Source of the DNA: GCA-2720975 sp964467985
Lineage (GTDB): Bacteria; Planctomycetota; UBA1135; GCA-002686595
DNA: 64,000 bases
Assembly: GCA_964467985.1 (NCBI GenBank)
Contig: CAYXTP010000010.1
Coordinates: forward strand, 62,001-126,000
Direction: 5' to 3'
This document shows positions 36,901 to 43,351 of this stretch, piece by piece (within the stretch, counting starts at the first letter, position 1; every line of letters starts with the position of its first letter). The position numbers and the translations under genes are program-made. The notes beneath the pieces were generated by a model. That model was given only the letters and a program-made list of their open reading frames with translations. It was not told the origin of the DNA and ran no database searches.

Positions 36901-37694
36901 ATACCCATGTGACACGTGGAACACATGTCGATGCGACCCTTGCTGGTGAAGTTCAGGTCGAACGTGATGCCTTCGGGTATAAATTTTTGGACCTTGAGGT
37001 TCGGTCCGATGAACTCCAGACCCGGCAAGTCGTCTCGAATGAAGTTCGCAACCTGGGTGGCGACATCTCCGGGAGCCAGGGATTCGATGCGTTCCTCGAC
37101 ACGTGCGAGCGCCTTTGTCCCACCGGCGAGTTCCTTTTCCGCGGCCGCCACGGCGGCACGCATTTCTGAGACAAGTTCCTTTTGGCCTTCCCACTTGATC
37201 GTTGCCTGCTCAAAAAGGAGCTCCCTGGCAGCGACATCCTCCCGGTAGGCGGCCAGCTCTGTAGCTTCCAGCTGCGGAATGTCCGCATCTCCTTCGAGGA
37301 CGGTTTTCTCACTGCCATAGACTTCCCAATTGAGGGTGGACTTGGCCATCTTGAACTCTTCTTCGAGCTTGAAGCGGACTTCCTTCAGGTTGTATTGCTC
37401 GCGCTCTGCATCTTTCAGCGCCGAGCCTTGGGAAGCGAGTGCCACCGAGGCCTCGTAGACGGCCAGTGCTAGCTGGTCCCTATTGGCCACGGCCCCTTCC
37501 GCCTCCAAGGCGGCACGCGCCGACTGCGCCTTGGCAAGTTCCAATTCCCTGAAGTTCCGCTGGTAGGTCTTCCACTCCGCATCCCAATCGTCGACGACGG
37601 CCCAGACCATCGTGCCCAAGAAGAAGACGCTGGATAAGAAGAACCAGAGGTTCAGTGAGGGGACGCTGTAGTGTGTGTCGCCGCGATCAGCCAT
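33906..37694 (-). CDS. Giant membrane-anchored octahaem cytochrome c of a bc-type complex
   Basis: 1262 residues. One N-terminal membrane helix (about 13-33), then a long coiled coil (about 41-205), then eight CXXCH haem sites at about 258, 300, 356, 386, 510, 662, 792 and 1152. Several sites sit in class I cytochrome c-like modules with a later Met ligand context (TNMPHFFN, HTRMPNLRL, RARMPFFGF, RVKMPSFVF), so it reads as several cytochrome c domains joined in one chain. It is encoded directly after the two cytochrome b genes, in the place where cytochrome c1 or a di-haem c subunit is expected. I infer that it takes electrons from the Rieske protein and passes them to periplasmic oxidases or reductases. 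Confidence 0.9.
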   Translation of the reverse strand: MADRGDTHYSVPSLNLWFFLSSVFFLGTMVWAVVDDWDAEWKTYQRNFRELELAKAQSARAALEAEGAVANRDQLALAVYEASVALASQGSALKDAEREQYNLKEVRFKLEEEFKMAKSTLNWEVYGSEKTVLEGDADIPQLEATELAAYREDVAARELLFEQATIKWEGQKELVSEMRAAVAAAEKELAGGTKALARVEERIESLAPGDVATQVANFIRDDLPGLEFIGPNLKVQKFIPEGITFDLNFTSKGRIDMCSTCHMGIENDAFEGEAQPYASHPRLDLFLSSKSPHPAKEFGCTACHRGAGEGLSFQHSDHRPSNEEEEAAWASSDKHWHKQHHWDYPMLREQDVEAGCVQCHKTSMELIADSAPRVTQGYRLFEEKGCYACHKVDWFPTDRRPGPALTNLAAKLTPEFTNAWISNPRGFRPSTNMPHFFNLENWPEEEVVVTSEYGAGREIMGGEWNRAAVAAITTFLYDRHELNAVEPIPADVRAAADAERGREVMNLAGCFACHNTSPYMGETDVVDSLSNNSTERNQMGPNLRGVATKLNEDWLYQWILDPSSYWPHTRMPNLRLSEADAMDITAYVFEDPDAIFTDTPRGWEEDSEYRVNLSPDVLREQARWYFQKDGRTILEARLNDEWSDTDVLASKLGERLVMSYGCFSCHEIGGMQTMMPIGTELSSWGSKTVDKLDFGQHYLKEVAGLPKLDHHYREGWLERKLLRPRVYDIDKVKVPKDRARMPFFGFSKDEAEAIATFVLGLVNDDVPGKKMVPDAEQAVSDAGMRAVRQKNCMSCHVVDNSRVTFRDENGGIKTVRGVLQPLLDENIPPSMNSMEAFASDRELAELNADEEVEEVIIKLLEAEPDYGGPGELHFVEIDDLVDVTPSVGGQFVDQMLEYYMLGTVVADENGEPMAWTHGGTDDQGVMQIEDVDGVVRPYSSTERDKLRWTFAPPVLLNEGHKLQADWFYSFLGSPSTIRKQLRVKMPSFVFDPGEAEAIVGYFGNKARWEWHSRYARTLRLALGRQMLSGLNDPDSHGWDMPADSLTWPIFPLANITDPGPGLSPEEMEARMSAYPKLKLDAATIRSIEAGYKTDVLASFDKLKAWGDSQGFSLVGPLKRGTETLERRTAAYLAARHSFLAVGEVVGAEGVNCFQCHPNGTSYVETPISWAPPLDGVRTRLRPDWVREWLWNPPATYVGTAMAVNFGSDAPQYQAQYPASTNAEQIDAVMDWVYNMDHRASDIQANTITEQAGKIKELESQLK

Positions 37695-37757
37695 GGTTCA
37701 GTCGGGGTCAGGCGAAAGTGGGTGGAACTTGGCGTTGGGGAGCAAAGAGGCGAAACG

Positions 37758-38840
37758 CTAGACGTTGAAGAACCACTCGGGGATGCCGATGAAGTACTTC
37801 AGACTGAGGGTCCAACGCAGCACCATCTTGATGGGCACCAGCGCGGTCCAAAGGAAGAGGTGCATCATGATGTTGAAGCGCACGGGGCCCATCTCGGCAG
37901 CCATCTTCTTGAAGATGGTCTTGCCCAGTAAAGGTGGCATGGCCACGAAGTAGCCGAGGATCAGCAGGATGCCAGGAGCTTCCCGTATCAATGGGTTCTC
38001 CGGCCGTGGCATACCCAGCGTCTTCACCCAGAAGTAGACCGACAGGTCTACGTTCACCATGGGCTCGAGCTTGTGGGGGTCCCAATACTCGAACACCCCG
38101 AAGAACGACCAGTTGGGGCCGCGCAGGAAGGTGCCCATGATCACGAGCGAGACCCACATGAGCAGGAATCCCACCATGAAGAAGCTGATCGCGAAGGGGC
38201 GCTCGTTGAAGGTGTAGTAACCGTTGCCCTTGGGATTGGTGTCCAGGTAGGGAATCGCGCACAGACCGACAACGATGAAGCTGGGCAGCAACACACCGGC
38301 AATCCATGGGTCGAAGTACACCAGCATCTCCTGCAGTCCCAGGAAGTACCAGGGCGCCTTGGAGGGGTTCGGGGTACGTGCTTGGGAAGCTGGCTCTTCG
38401 ATCGGCGCTTCAATCGAGATGGACCAAACCATCAAGGCAGCGATGAAGAGCACCATGCAGATCAGCTCGACGTAGACGAGATCGGGCCAGGTGAAGACCT
38501 TCTGCTTCGACAATTCACCTTCGAGGGTCGGCTCCCCCCGCTCGATCCTCTCATCGTTCAGCACAGCTCGACGCAACGCGAGCCATGTGAAGTACAGAAT
38601 GGTCACCAGCAGGATCAGAATCGGAACGTTGTCCGGCTTTGTGACGATCTTCTTGAAGTTCTCGTCACCCCAGGCGAATAGAAAGAACCCGACCAGACCC
38701 GCCATCGCCGCGGTGAACACGAGTGGATGGGTGAGCTTCTTGCGCCAAATCAACACCGCGGCCAATAGGGCCCCATTGATGATGGAGTAGCGGGTGGGCT
38801 CCACCAGCCAGTCGGCAAGGTCCTTGATCAGTTGATCCAT
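37758..38840 (-). CDS. Cytochrome b C-terminal (subunit IV-like) subunit of bc complex
   Basis: 360 residues, longer than plant or cyanobacterial subunit IV (about 160). About residues 15-60 and 70-90 form extra N-terminal helices, then comes a loop and the motif PSKAPWYFLGLQE, the bacterial equivalent of the Qo-site PEWY region, followed by DPWIAGVLLP and three or more helices. It completes the split cytochrome b with the N-terminal subunit gene 40 nt upstream. Role: quinol oxidation site of a membrane-bound bc-type complex. Confidence 0.9.
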   Translation of the reverse strand: MDQLIKDLADWLVEPTRYSIINGALLAAVLIWRKKLTHPLVFTAAMAGLVGFFLFAWGDENFKKIVTKPDNVPILILLVTILYFTWLALRRAVLNDERIERGEPTLEGELSKQKVFTWPDLVYVELICMVLFIAALMVWSISIEAPIEEPASQARTPNPSKAPWYFLGLQEMLVYFDPWIAGVLLPSFIVVGLCAIPYLDTNPKGNGYYTFNERPFAISFFMVGFLLMWVSLVIMGTFLRGPNWSFFGVFEYWDPHKLEPMVNVDLSVYFWVKTLGMPRPENPLIREAPGILLILGYFVAMPPLLGKTIFKKMAAEMGPVRFNIMMHLFLWTALVPIKMVLRWTLSLKYFIGIPEWFFNV

Positions 38841-38880
38841 AGGTCAGTTGCGGAGAACTCTGAAGAAAGTGGATCGCCCG

Positions 38881-39657
38881 TTAGAGAGGCCCGGAAATTC
38901 CGCCGTCTTTTCGAACTCGCCAGAAGTGGAGAGCCATCAAGCCGGCAGCCACAAGCGGGAATCCCACGCAATGCAGCACATAGAAACGCATCAACGCCGC
39001 TTCCCCAACAAACCTTCCGCCCAACAATCCGAAGCGCACGTCGTCACCCGCATGGATGAAGTTGAGCCCGCCAAAACTGATCAGGGCAGCACCCGGACCC
39101 TCGTGGCCCAGGAACGGCGTAGCGCGGGCCATGTTGGTACCCACGGTGATGGCCCAAACGGCCAACTGGTCCCAGGGCAAGAGGTAGCCAGTGAAGGACA
39201 AGAGCAGAGTGATCACGAGCAGGATCACACCCACGTTCCAGTTGAATTCCCGCGGCGGTTTGTAGGAACCGGTGAGAAACACGCGATACATGTGCAACCA
39301 AACCGAGATCACCATCAGGTGCGCAGCCCAGCGATGGACTTCTCGCATCACGCCAATGGGTACGTGTTCTCGCAGCGCGAAGATGTCCTGATAGGCCAAT
39401 TCGGCCGTTGGCCGGTAGTAGAACATCAGCAACAGGCCGGTGATCGTCTCCACCAGGAACAGGAAGAAGGTCAAGCCGCCCATGCACCAGGTGTAGGAGA
39501 GCTTGATACCACTGCGCCGCACCTTGACCGGGTGCAAGTGCAAGACCACGTTGGACAGGACGGCGAGGGTCCGGTTCCGCGGGGTATCCGGGTACCCGTG
39601 ACGGAAGATGGAACGCCAGATCTGCGTGTTTGCGATGTAGCGGAAGAGCTTGTCCAT
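38881..39657 (-). CDS. Cytochrome b6-type subunit of bc complex
   Basis: 258 residues with four main helices. Haem-ligand His pairs are visible in EVHRWAAHLMVISVWLH and VLHCVGFPLVAAGLMALH; the second pair has 14 intervening residues, as in cytochrome b6 rather than mitochondrial b (13). The C terminus (RKDGGISGPL) also matches b6. Cys58 in SYTWCMGGLTFF aligns with the cysteine of b6 that holds the extra covalent haem ci/cn. Role: transmembrane electron transfer between the two quinone sites. Genes for the Rieske protein and the subunit-IV-like protein flank it in the same operon. Confidence 0.95.
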   Translation of the reverse strand: MDKLFRYIANTQIWRSIFRHGYPDTPRNRTLAVLSNVVLHLHPVKVRRSGIKLSYTWCMGGLTFFLFLVETITGLLLMFYYRPTAELAYQDIFALREHVPIGVMREVHRWAAHLMVISVWLHMYRVFLTGSYKPPREFNWNVGVILLVITLLLSFTGYLLPWDQLAVWAITVGTNMARATPFLGHEGPGAALISFGGLNFIHAGDDVRFGLLGGRFVGEAALMRFYVLHCVGFPLVAAGLMALHFWRVRKDGGISGPL

Positions 39658-39734
39658 CGAGAAACGGGTCGGTGTTGGGGGCGCGGGGGCCGAGGGCTAA
39701 GGGGAAAAGTTGGAAAGAGTGGGCGAGTCGAGGA

Positions 39735-40295
39735 TCAGCCGAGATACGGGAGATAGGCATCGGGCAATGCCCACTGGCCCTTCTCTTCCTGGAACTTGGT
39801 GTTCTTGTCGATCAATAGTTGGCCGTCTGCAGCGAGGCTGACCTTGTAGCGTTCGAGAGGCCGCGGGGCGGGCCCTTCCACGTTGACGCCCGTCTTGACG
39901 AAACCCGAACCGTGGCACGGGCACTTGAACTTCTCCTCAGCGGAAAGCCAGTTGGGAGTGCAACCCAAGTGAGTGCAAACCGTCGACAAGACATAGAAAC
40001 CCGTGCTCTCGCGCACAATCCAGACGCCGTGGCTGGCCTTGTAGCGCGTGTCTACCGCATCGACGGCGTACTCGTTTGGGAAGCCGGCCTTGAACTCTTG
40101 AGGCGGTTCGTAGAGCACGTTCGGAAAGAGGAATCGACCCCATGCGCCCAACATGGCAACGGAGCCGGCGGTGAACGCTGCCCAGGCGCCAAGCAGTACG
40201 CCACGGCGGGTCGGCTCACCGCGCAGGGGGGAACGCACGAGCGGCACGACGCTGCTCGGCTCGTCCTTGCTCTTGTCTTCCTTGGATTCGGTCAC
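39735..40295 (-). CDS. Rieske [2Fe-2S] protein of bc complex
   Basis: 186 residues from a GTG at 40295. Twin-arginine-type signal anchor (PTRRGVLLGAWAAF, about 29-42) with a hydrophobic stretch to about 55, then the Rieske fold with both cluster motifs CTHLGC and CPCHGSGF. The cysteines of the two motifs that form the disulfide are present. It carries electrons from quinol at the Qo site to the cytochrome c subunit. The cytochrome b6-type gene follows 77 nt downstream. Confidence 0.95.
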   Translation of the reverse strand: MTESKEDKSKDEPSSVVPLVRSPLRGEPTRRGVLLGAWAAFTAGSVAMLGAWGRFLFPNVLYEPPQEFKAGFPNEYAVDAVDTRYKASHGVWIVRESTGFYVLSTVCTHLGCTPNWLSAEEKFKCPCHGSGFVKTGVNVEGPAPRPLERYKVSLAADGQLLIDKNTKFQEEKGQWALPDAYLPYLG

Positions 40296-40526
40296 TGCGT
40301 CCTCAGCTGAGTGCTAGCGGGTTGCGCCGATGTGCCTGGGTGGCCGGGCATAAGGGCGGAGTTCTCTTGGGCAGGGGGAGCAAGAGTCCCGGCCCAAAGG
40401 CCGAAGCTCGTGGCTGGGTGCGGTCTCCCCAGGGGCTGTCGATGATCGTGCTTGAGGGGGCAGAGGATGGCCGAGGCAAGCGGACAGCGCAAGGCCTTTC
40501 GCGCCTCTCGGTGCCATCGGGCGGGG

Positions 40527-41519
40527 TCAGTTCCCCTCTCCTGGAGTGGGCGATTGGTCCGCAGCCGGCGGCGGCTGGGCGCCTTGCTCGAGCAGGCGCA
40601 GTACCGCGTCGACAACGTTGGCGTCGGGGTCCGTCTTCAGGCTCTCAATGTGAGCCCAGTCTGCCTCTCGGCCCAGGCGAGCGAGCGCGCCCAAAGCCTG
40701 GATCCGGAAGAGGGAAATGTCCCGAGAACGGGTGTACTTGGAAGGGAAATCCCTCCGTACGGCCTCATAAGTGGCCACTGTGGTCAAGTCCATCAGGACG
40801 GGCGCCGCTGCCGGGTCGGGCGGGTCCAGCAGGGTCAAGGCCATGGCCGCCGTGCCGCGTACATCTAGGGAACGGTCCCCGAGGGCTTCAAGCAGTGCCT
40901 CGCGTGCCCGGCTTCCAGGCAGATTGGCGAGGGCTCCAGCCGCCACGACGCGCAGGCCCTCGTCGGGTGAGCTCAGGAACGCGGCTACAGAATCCGTGGC
41001 GCGGCCATCCCCCACCAACCCGAGGTTGTGGATGGCCTTGAACCGCAGACCGCCGTCGGGATCTTCGGCATCCCCAAGAGCCAACATCTCCACCAGCATG
41101 TCGACGCCAGCGGGATCGAGGCCTGCCAGCAGCAAGCCCAGGGCCAGGCGCACCTCGTGGTCCTGCGCGTCGACCCTATCGGCCGCATCGCGGACCTTCT
41201 GGGGGAAGTCGCTGGCCATGGGCCAGGGCAACTCCTCGCCGCTGTTGGTGGCGCGTTGATTCTCTGAGATTTGGCGCATGAGCCCGAACAGCGCTTGGTC
41301 GCGCTCGTTCTTGCCGCCCACCAAGACCGTGTTCAGATTGTCATCCAGGCTCTTCTCCTCGCCCGTCAAGGATCCGAAGAGGGCGAACACCACCACAATG
41401 ACGATCACGATGGCCGCCGGAACCACGACGAGAGGCACCCAGAGGTTGCCATAGGGCGTCTGGGCAGCTTCCTCGGCGCCTGATTCGGCGTCGGAAATTT
41501 CGATCTGGACTTCGCTCAT
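40527..41519 (-). CDS. HEAT-repeat membrane protein at the head of the bc operon
   Basis: 330 residues. A cytoplasmic N terminus of about 25 residues, one strong membrane helix (VPLVVVPAAIVIVIVVVFALF), then about 250 residues of HEAT-like helical pairs (RFKAIHNLGLVGDGRATDSV, LRVVAAGALANLPG, VRGTAAMALTLLDPPD). HEAT arrays bind proteins; in this place it may help assemble the complex or hold the giant cytochrome. It is separated from the Rieske gene by 231 nt, in which I see no gene, so an additional promoter there is possible. Confidence 0.75.
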   Translation of the reverse strand: MSEVQIEISDAESGAEEAAQTPYGNLWVPLVVVPAAIVIVIVVVFALFGSLTGEEKSLDDNLNTVLVGGKNERDQALFGLMRQISENQRATNSGEELPWPMASDFPQKVRDAADRVDAQDHEVRLALGLLLAGLDPAGVDMLVEMLALGDAEDPDGGLRFKAIHNLGLVGDGRATDSVAAFLSSPDEGLRVVAAGALANLPGSRAREALLEALGDRSLDVRGTAAMALTLLDPPDPAAAPVLMDLTTVATYEAVRRDFPSKYTRSRDISLFRIQALGALARLGREADWAHIESLKTDPDANVVDAVLRLLEQGAQPPPAADQSPTPGEGN

Positions 41520-41559
41520 GGGTGCCCTGGTTCAGCGGGTGCTGCCCTTTGGCGCGCAC

Positions 41560-41588
41560 ATGATAGTGGGGCCGCAGGTGGCCGTAAA
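41560..41588 (-). promoter_or_regulatory. Promoter of the bc-complex operon
   Basis: On the minus strand TTTACG (41583-41588), a 17-nt spacer and TATCAT (41560-41565): four and five of six matches to the sigma-70 consensus with ideal spacing. Transcription would begin about 33 nt before the ATG at 41519. Confidence 0.55.
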
Positions 41589-41664
41589 CGTGGACTGAGC
41601 CTCTTTGGGCGACCGCCTGTGGGAGAGCCTTCCCCTTCGCGGCCAGTGCCCCGGGGTGGGGCCG

Positions 41665-42876
41665 CTACTGACTGCGAGGCACGGGGTAGCAGGCCAGCCG
41701 GCCGGCAACTGGCAGTGGCCCGACCAGCGGCCGTACGTAGTCCAGGAAGGCCTCACTCACGTCGTGGGTCCCATCCAGAAACTCCCCAGGCAGGTCCTTG
41801 GTGTGGCGCGCCACCTTGTCCAGATCGACGCAGGCGTAACCTGGTCGATACTGGCCGTCCTCGTCGCAGCGCTCGATAATCGCTGACCCGTGGGGTCGCT
41901 CCCCGGAAACGGCCGCACGCACGGCGAACTGCCCGACCGCTCGCGCCTCGGTGGCGTCCTGTTCGGAAACACAACCAAAGAACGAGCGCTGTAGATAGCC
42001 GAAAGTGTCCGCGCGCACGCGCAGGTCCTTGCCAAAAGCCGCTTTCACGCGCTGACTCAAAATGTCGCCCAGGGTCCCGCTGCCGGAGAGCTGCGCGTTG
42101 CCGAATTCGTCCTTCTCTACTGACTGAGCAATCAACTCCCCCGCCGCATTGTGGATACCCTCGGAAGCGGCGACCACGCAACGGCCGTGTTGTTCTAGTG
42201 CGTCACTCACGTCACCCAAGAAGGCCTCCCACTCGAAGTTCACCTCGGGCACGTAAATCAGATGCGGCCCCTCCCCCGGTGCGCCGCGGGCCAGGGCTGT
42301 GGCCGCCGTCAGCCAGCCAGCGTTGCGGCCCATGATCACGTCGACCTTGACGCCCGGCAAGCTACGGTTGTCTTCGTCATCGCCCGCAACAGCCTGCGCC
42401 ACGAACTTGGCAGCCGAGCCGTACCCTGGGCAATGATCCGTCTCCCGCAAGTCGTTGTCGATGGTCTTGGGAACGTGGAACAGGCGCAGGTCGTAGTCGG
42501 ATGCTACGGCCGCCTGGTTCAAGAGGTTGGCCGTTTCGGCCGAGTCATTGCCGCCGATGTAGAAGAAGTAGCGCACGTTGTGAGCCTTCATCACCTGCAG
42601 CATGAGTTCGCAGTCCTCCAAGGTCGGCTTGCGTCTTACCGAACCGAGAGCGGCGCAGGGAGTTTCCGCCACGCGTTGCAGAACGCGCGGTTCCTCCAGG
42701 CCCAGGTTCACCAGGCGCTCGTCCAAAACGCCCTGAATGCCGTTCAAGGCCCCGTAGACATTCTCGATGGCGTCATGGGCGAGGCACTCCTCGACGAGAC
42801 CGACGAGACTCTGGTTGATGACAGCCGTGGGGCCGCCGGACTGGCCGATCAGGGCATTGCCGCGCAGGGGGGACAT
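41665..42876 (-). CDS. 6-phosphofructokinase, probably pyrophosphate-dependent
   Basis: 403 residues from the ATG at 42876 (NALIGQSGGPTAVINQ follows); the open frame reaches further but those codons are low-complexity. Signatures: FFYIGGNDSAETANLL where ATP-dependent enzymes have GGDGS, then HVPKTIDNDL, in which Lys replaces the Gly of ATP-PFK, and VIMGRNAGWLTA. Asp after GGN and Lys in PKTIDND are the two markers of pyrophosphate dependence. Asn in place of the first Asp of GGDD is less usual. Role: reversible phosphorylation of fructose 6-phosphate in glycolysis. Confidence 0.9.
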   Translation of the reverse strand: MSPLRGNALIGQSGGPTAVINQSLVGLVEECLAHDAIENVYGALNGIQGVLDERLVNLGLEEPRVLQRVAETPCAALGSVRRKPTLEDCELMLQVMKAHNVRYFFYIGGNDSAETANLLNQAAVASDYDLRLFHVPKTIDNDLRETDHCPGYGSAAKFVAQAVAGDDEDNRSLPGVKVDVIMGRNAGWLTAATALARGAPGEGPHLIYVPEVNFEWEAFLGDVSDALEQHGRCVVAASEGIHNAAGELIAQSVEKDEFGNAQLSGSGTLGDILSQRVKAAFGKDLRVRADTFGYLQRSFFGCVSEQDATEARAVGQFAVRAAVSGERPHGSAIIERCDEDGQYRPGYACVDLDKVARHTKDLPGEFLDGTHDVSEAFLDYVRPLVGPLPVAGRLACYPVPRSQ

Positions 42877-42998
42877 GTGGAGTGGTGTTGGGCTGGGGGG
42901 AGGGAGATAGTCGGACGGCTTCTCAGCCGGGCGGGCACATGATCGGGTATGGGATCGGAATGGGAAACCACCCGCCACGCTCTCCTGATCGGGTGAGG

Positions 42999-43026
42999 TT
43001 GAAGACCCCGAAGGGACTGCTATGCT
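42999..43026 (+). promoter_or_regulatory. Candidate promoter of tRNA-Leu
   Basis: TTGAAG (42999-43004), 16-nt spacer, TATGCT (43021-43026) preceded by TGC, an extended -10. It lies within the 314-nt region 42877-43190 between phosphofructokinase and tRNA-Leu, which otherwise holds no gene I can support. The predicted leader before the tRNA is about 160 nt. Confidence 0.45.
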
Positions 43027-43190
43027 CTGCGCTCTCTTCGGCGGCGCCTCACGCCCCGCCGCCCCCTCCGCTGGGCTCCGCGCCCCCAGGCCCCAGGGCC
43101 GAGAAATGGTGGGAGCTGCCAGGAGAGTTCAAACTACAGCGCGCTGCACGGCGTTCGTTCGTCGGAGTGCAGAACACAGAGGACCTCGGT

Positions 43191-43277
43191 GCCCGGGTGG
43201 CGGAATTGGTAGACGCGCCAGACTAAGGATCTGGTCCGGTCAAACGGGTGCTGGTTCGATTCCAGTTCCGGGCACCA
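43191..43277 (+). tRNA. tRNA-Leu (anticodon AAG)
   Basis: 87 nt with encoded CCA. Acceptor stem GCCCGGG pairs with TCCGGGC (one G-T); D-arm GGCGGAATTGGTAGACGC; anticodon stem CCAGA/TCTGG with loop CTAAGGA, giving U33 and anticodon AAG; long class II variable arm (CCGGTCAAACGGG); T-arm CTGG-TTCGATT-CCAG; discriminator A. All are leucine tRNA features. A34 would need conversion to inosine to read CUN codons broadly. Confidence 0.9.
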
Positions 43278-43296
43278 CTTCTTCCTCTCGTTGCTG

Positions 43297-43315
43297 CGGC
43301 AGCGCGGCGCTGCCG
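43297..43315. terminator. Hairpin between tRNA-Leu and a convergent gene
   Basis: CGGCAGCG (43297-43304), loop CGG, CGCTGCCG (43308-43315): a perfect 8-bp stem 19 nt after the tRNA and 36 nt from the end of the minus-strand gene. There is no T tract, so it may be only a weak or Rho-assisted terminator. Confidence 0.4.
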
Positions 43316-43351
43316 GTCACGCTGGGCGCTGAAAGGGGTCCAAGAGAGCTT

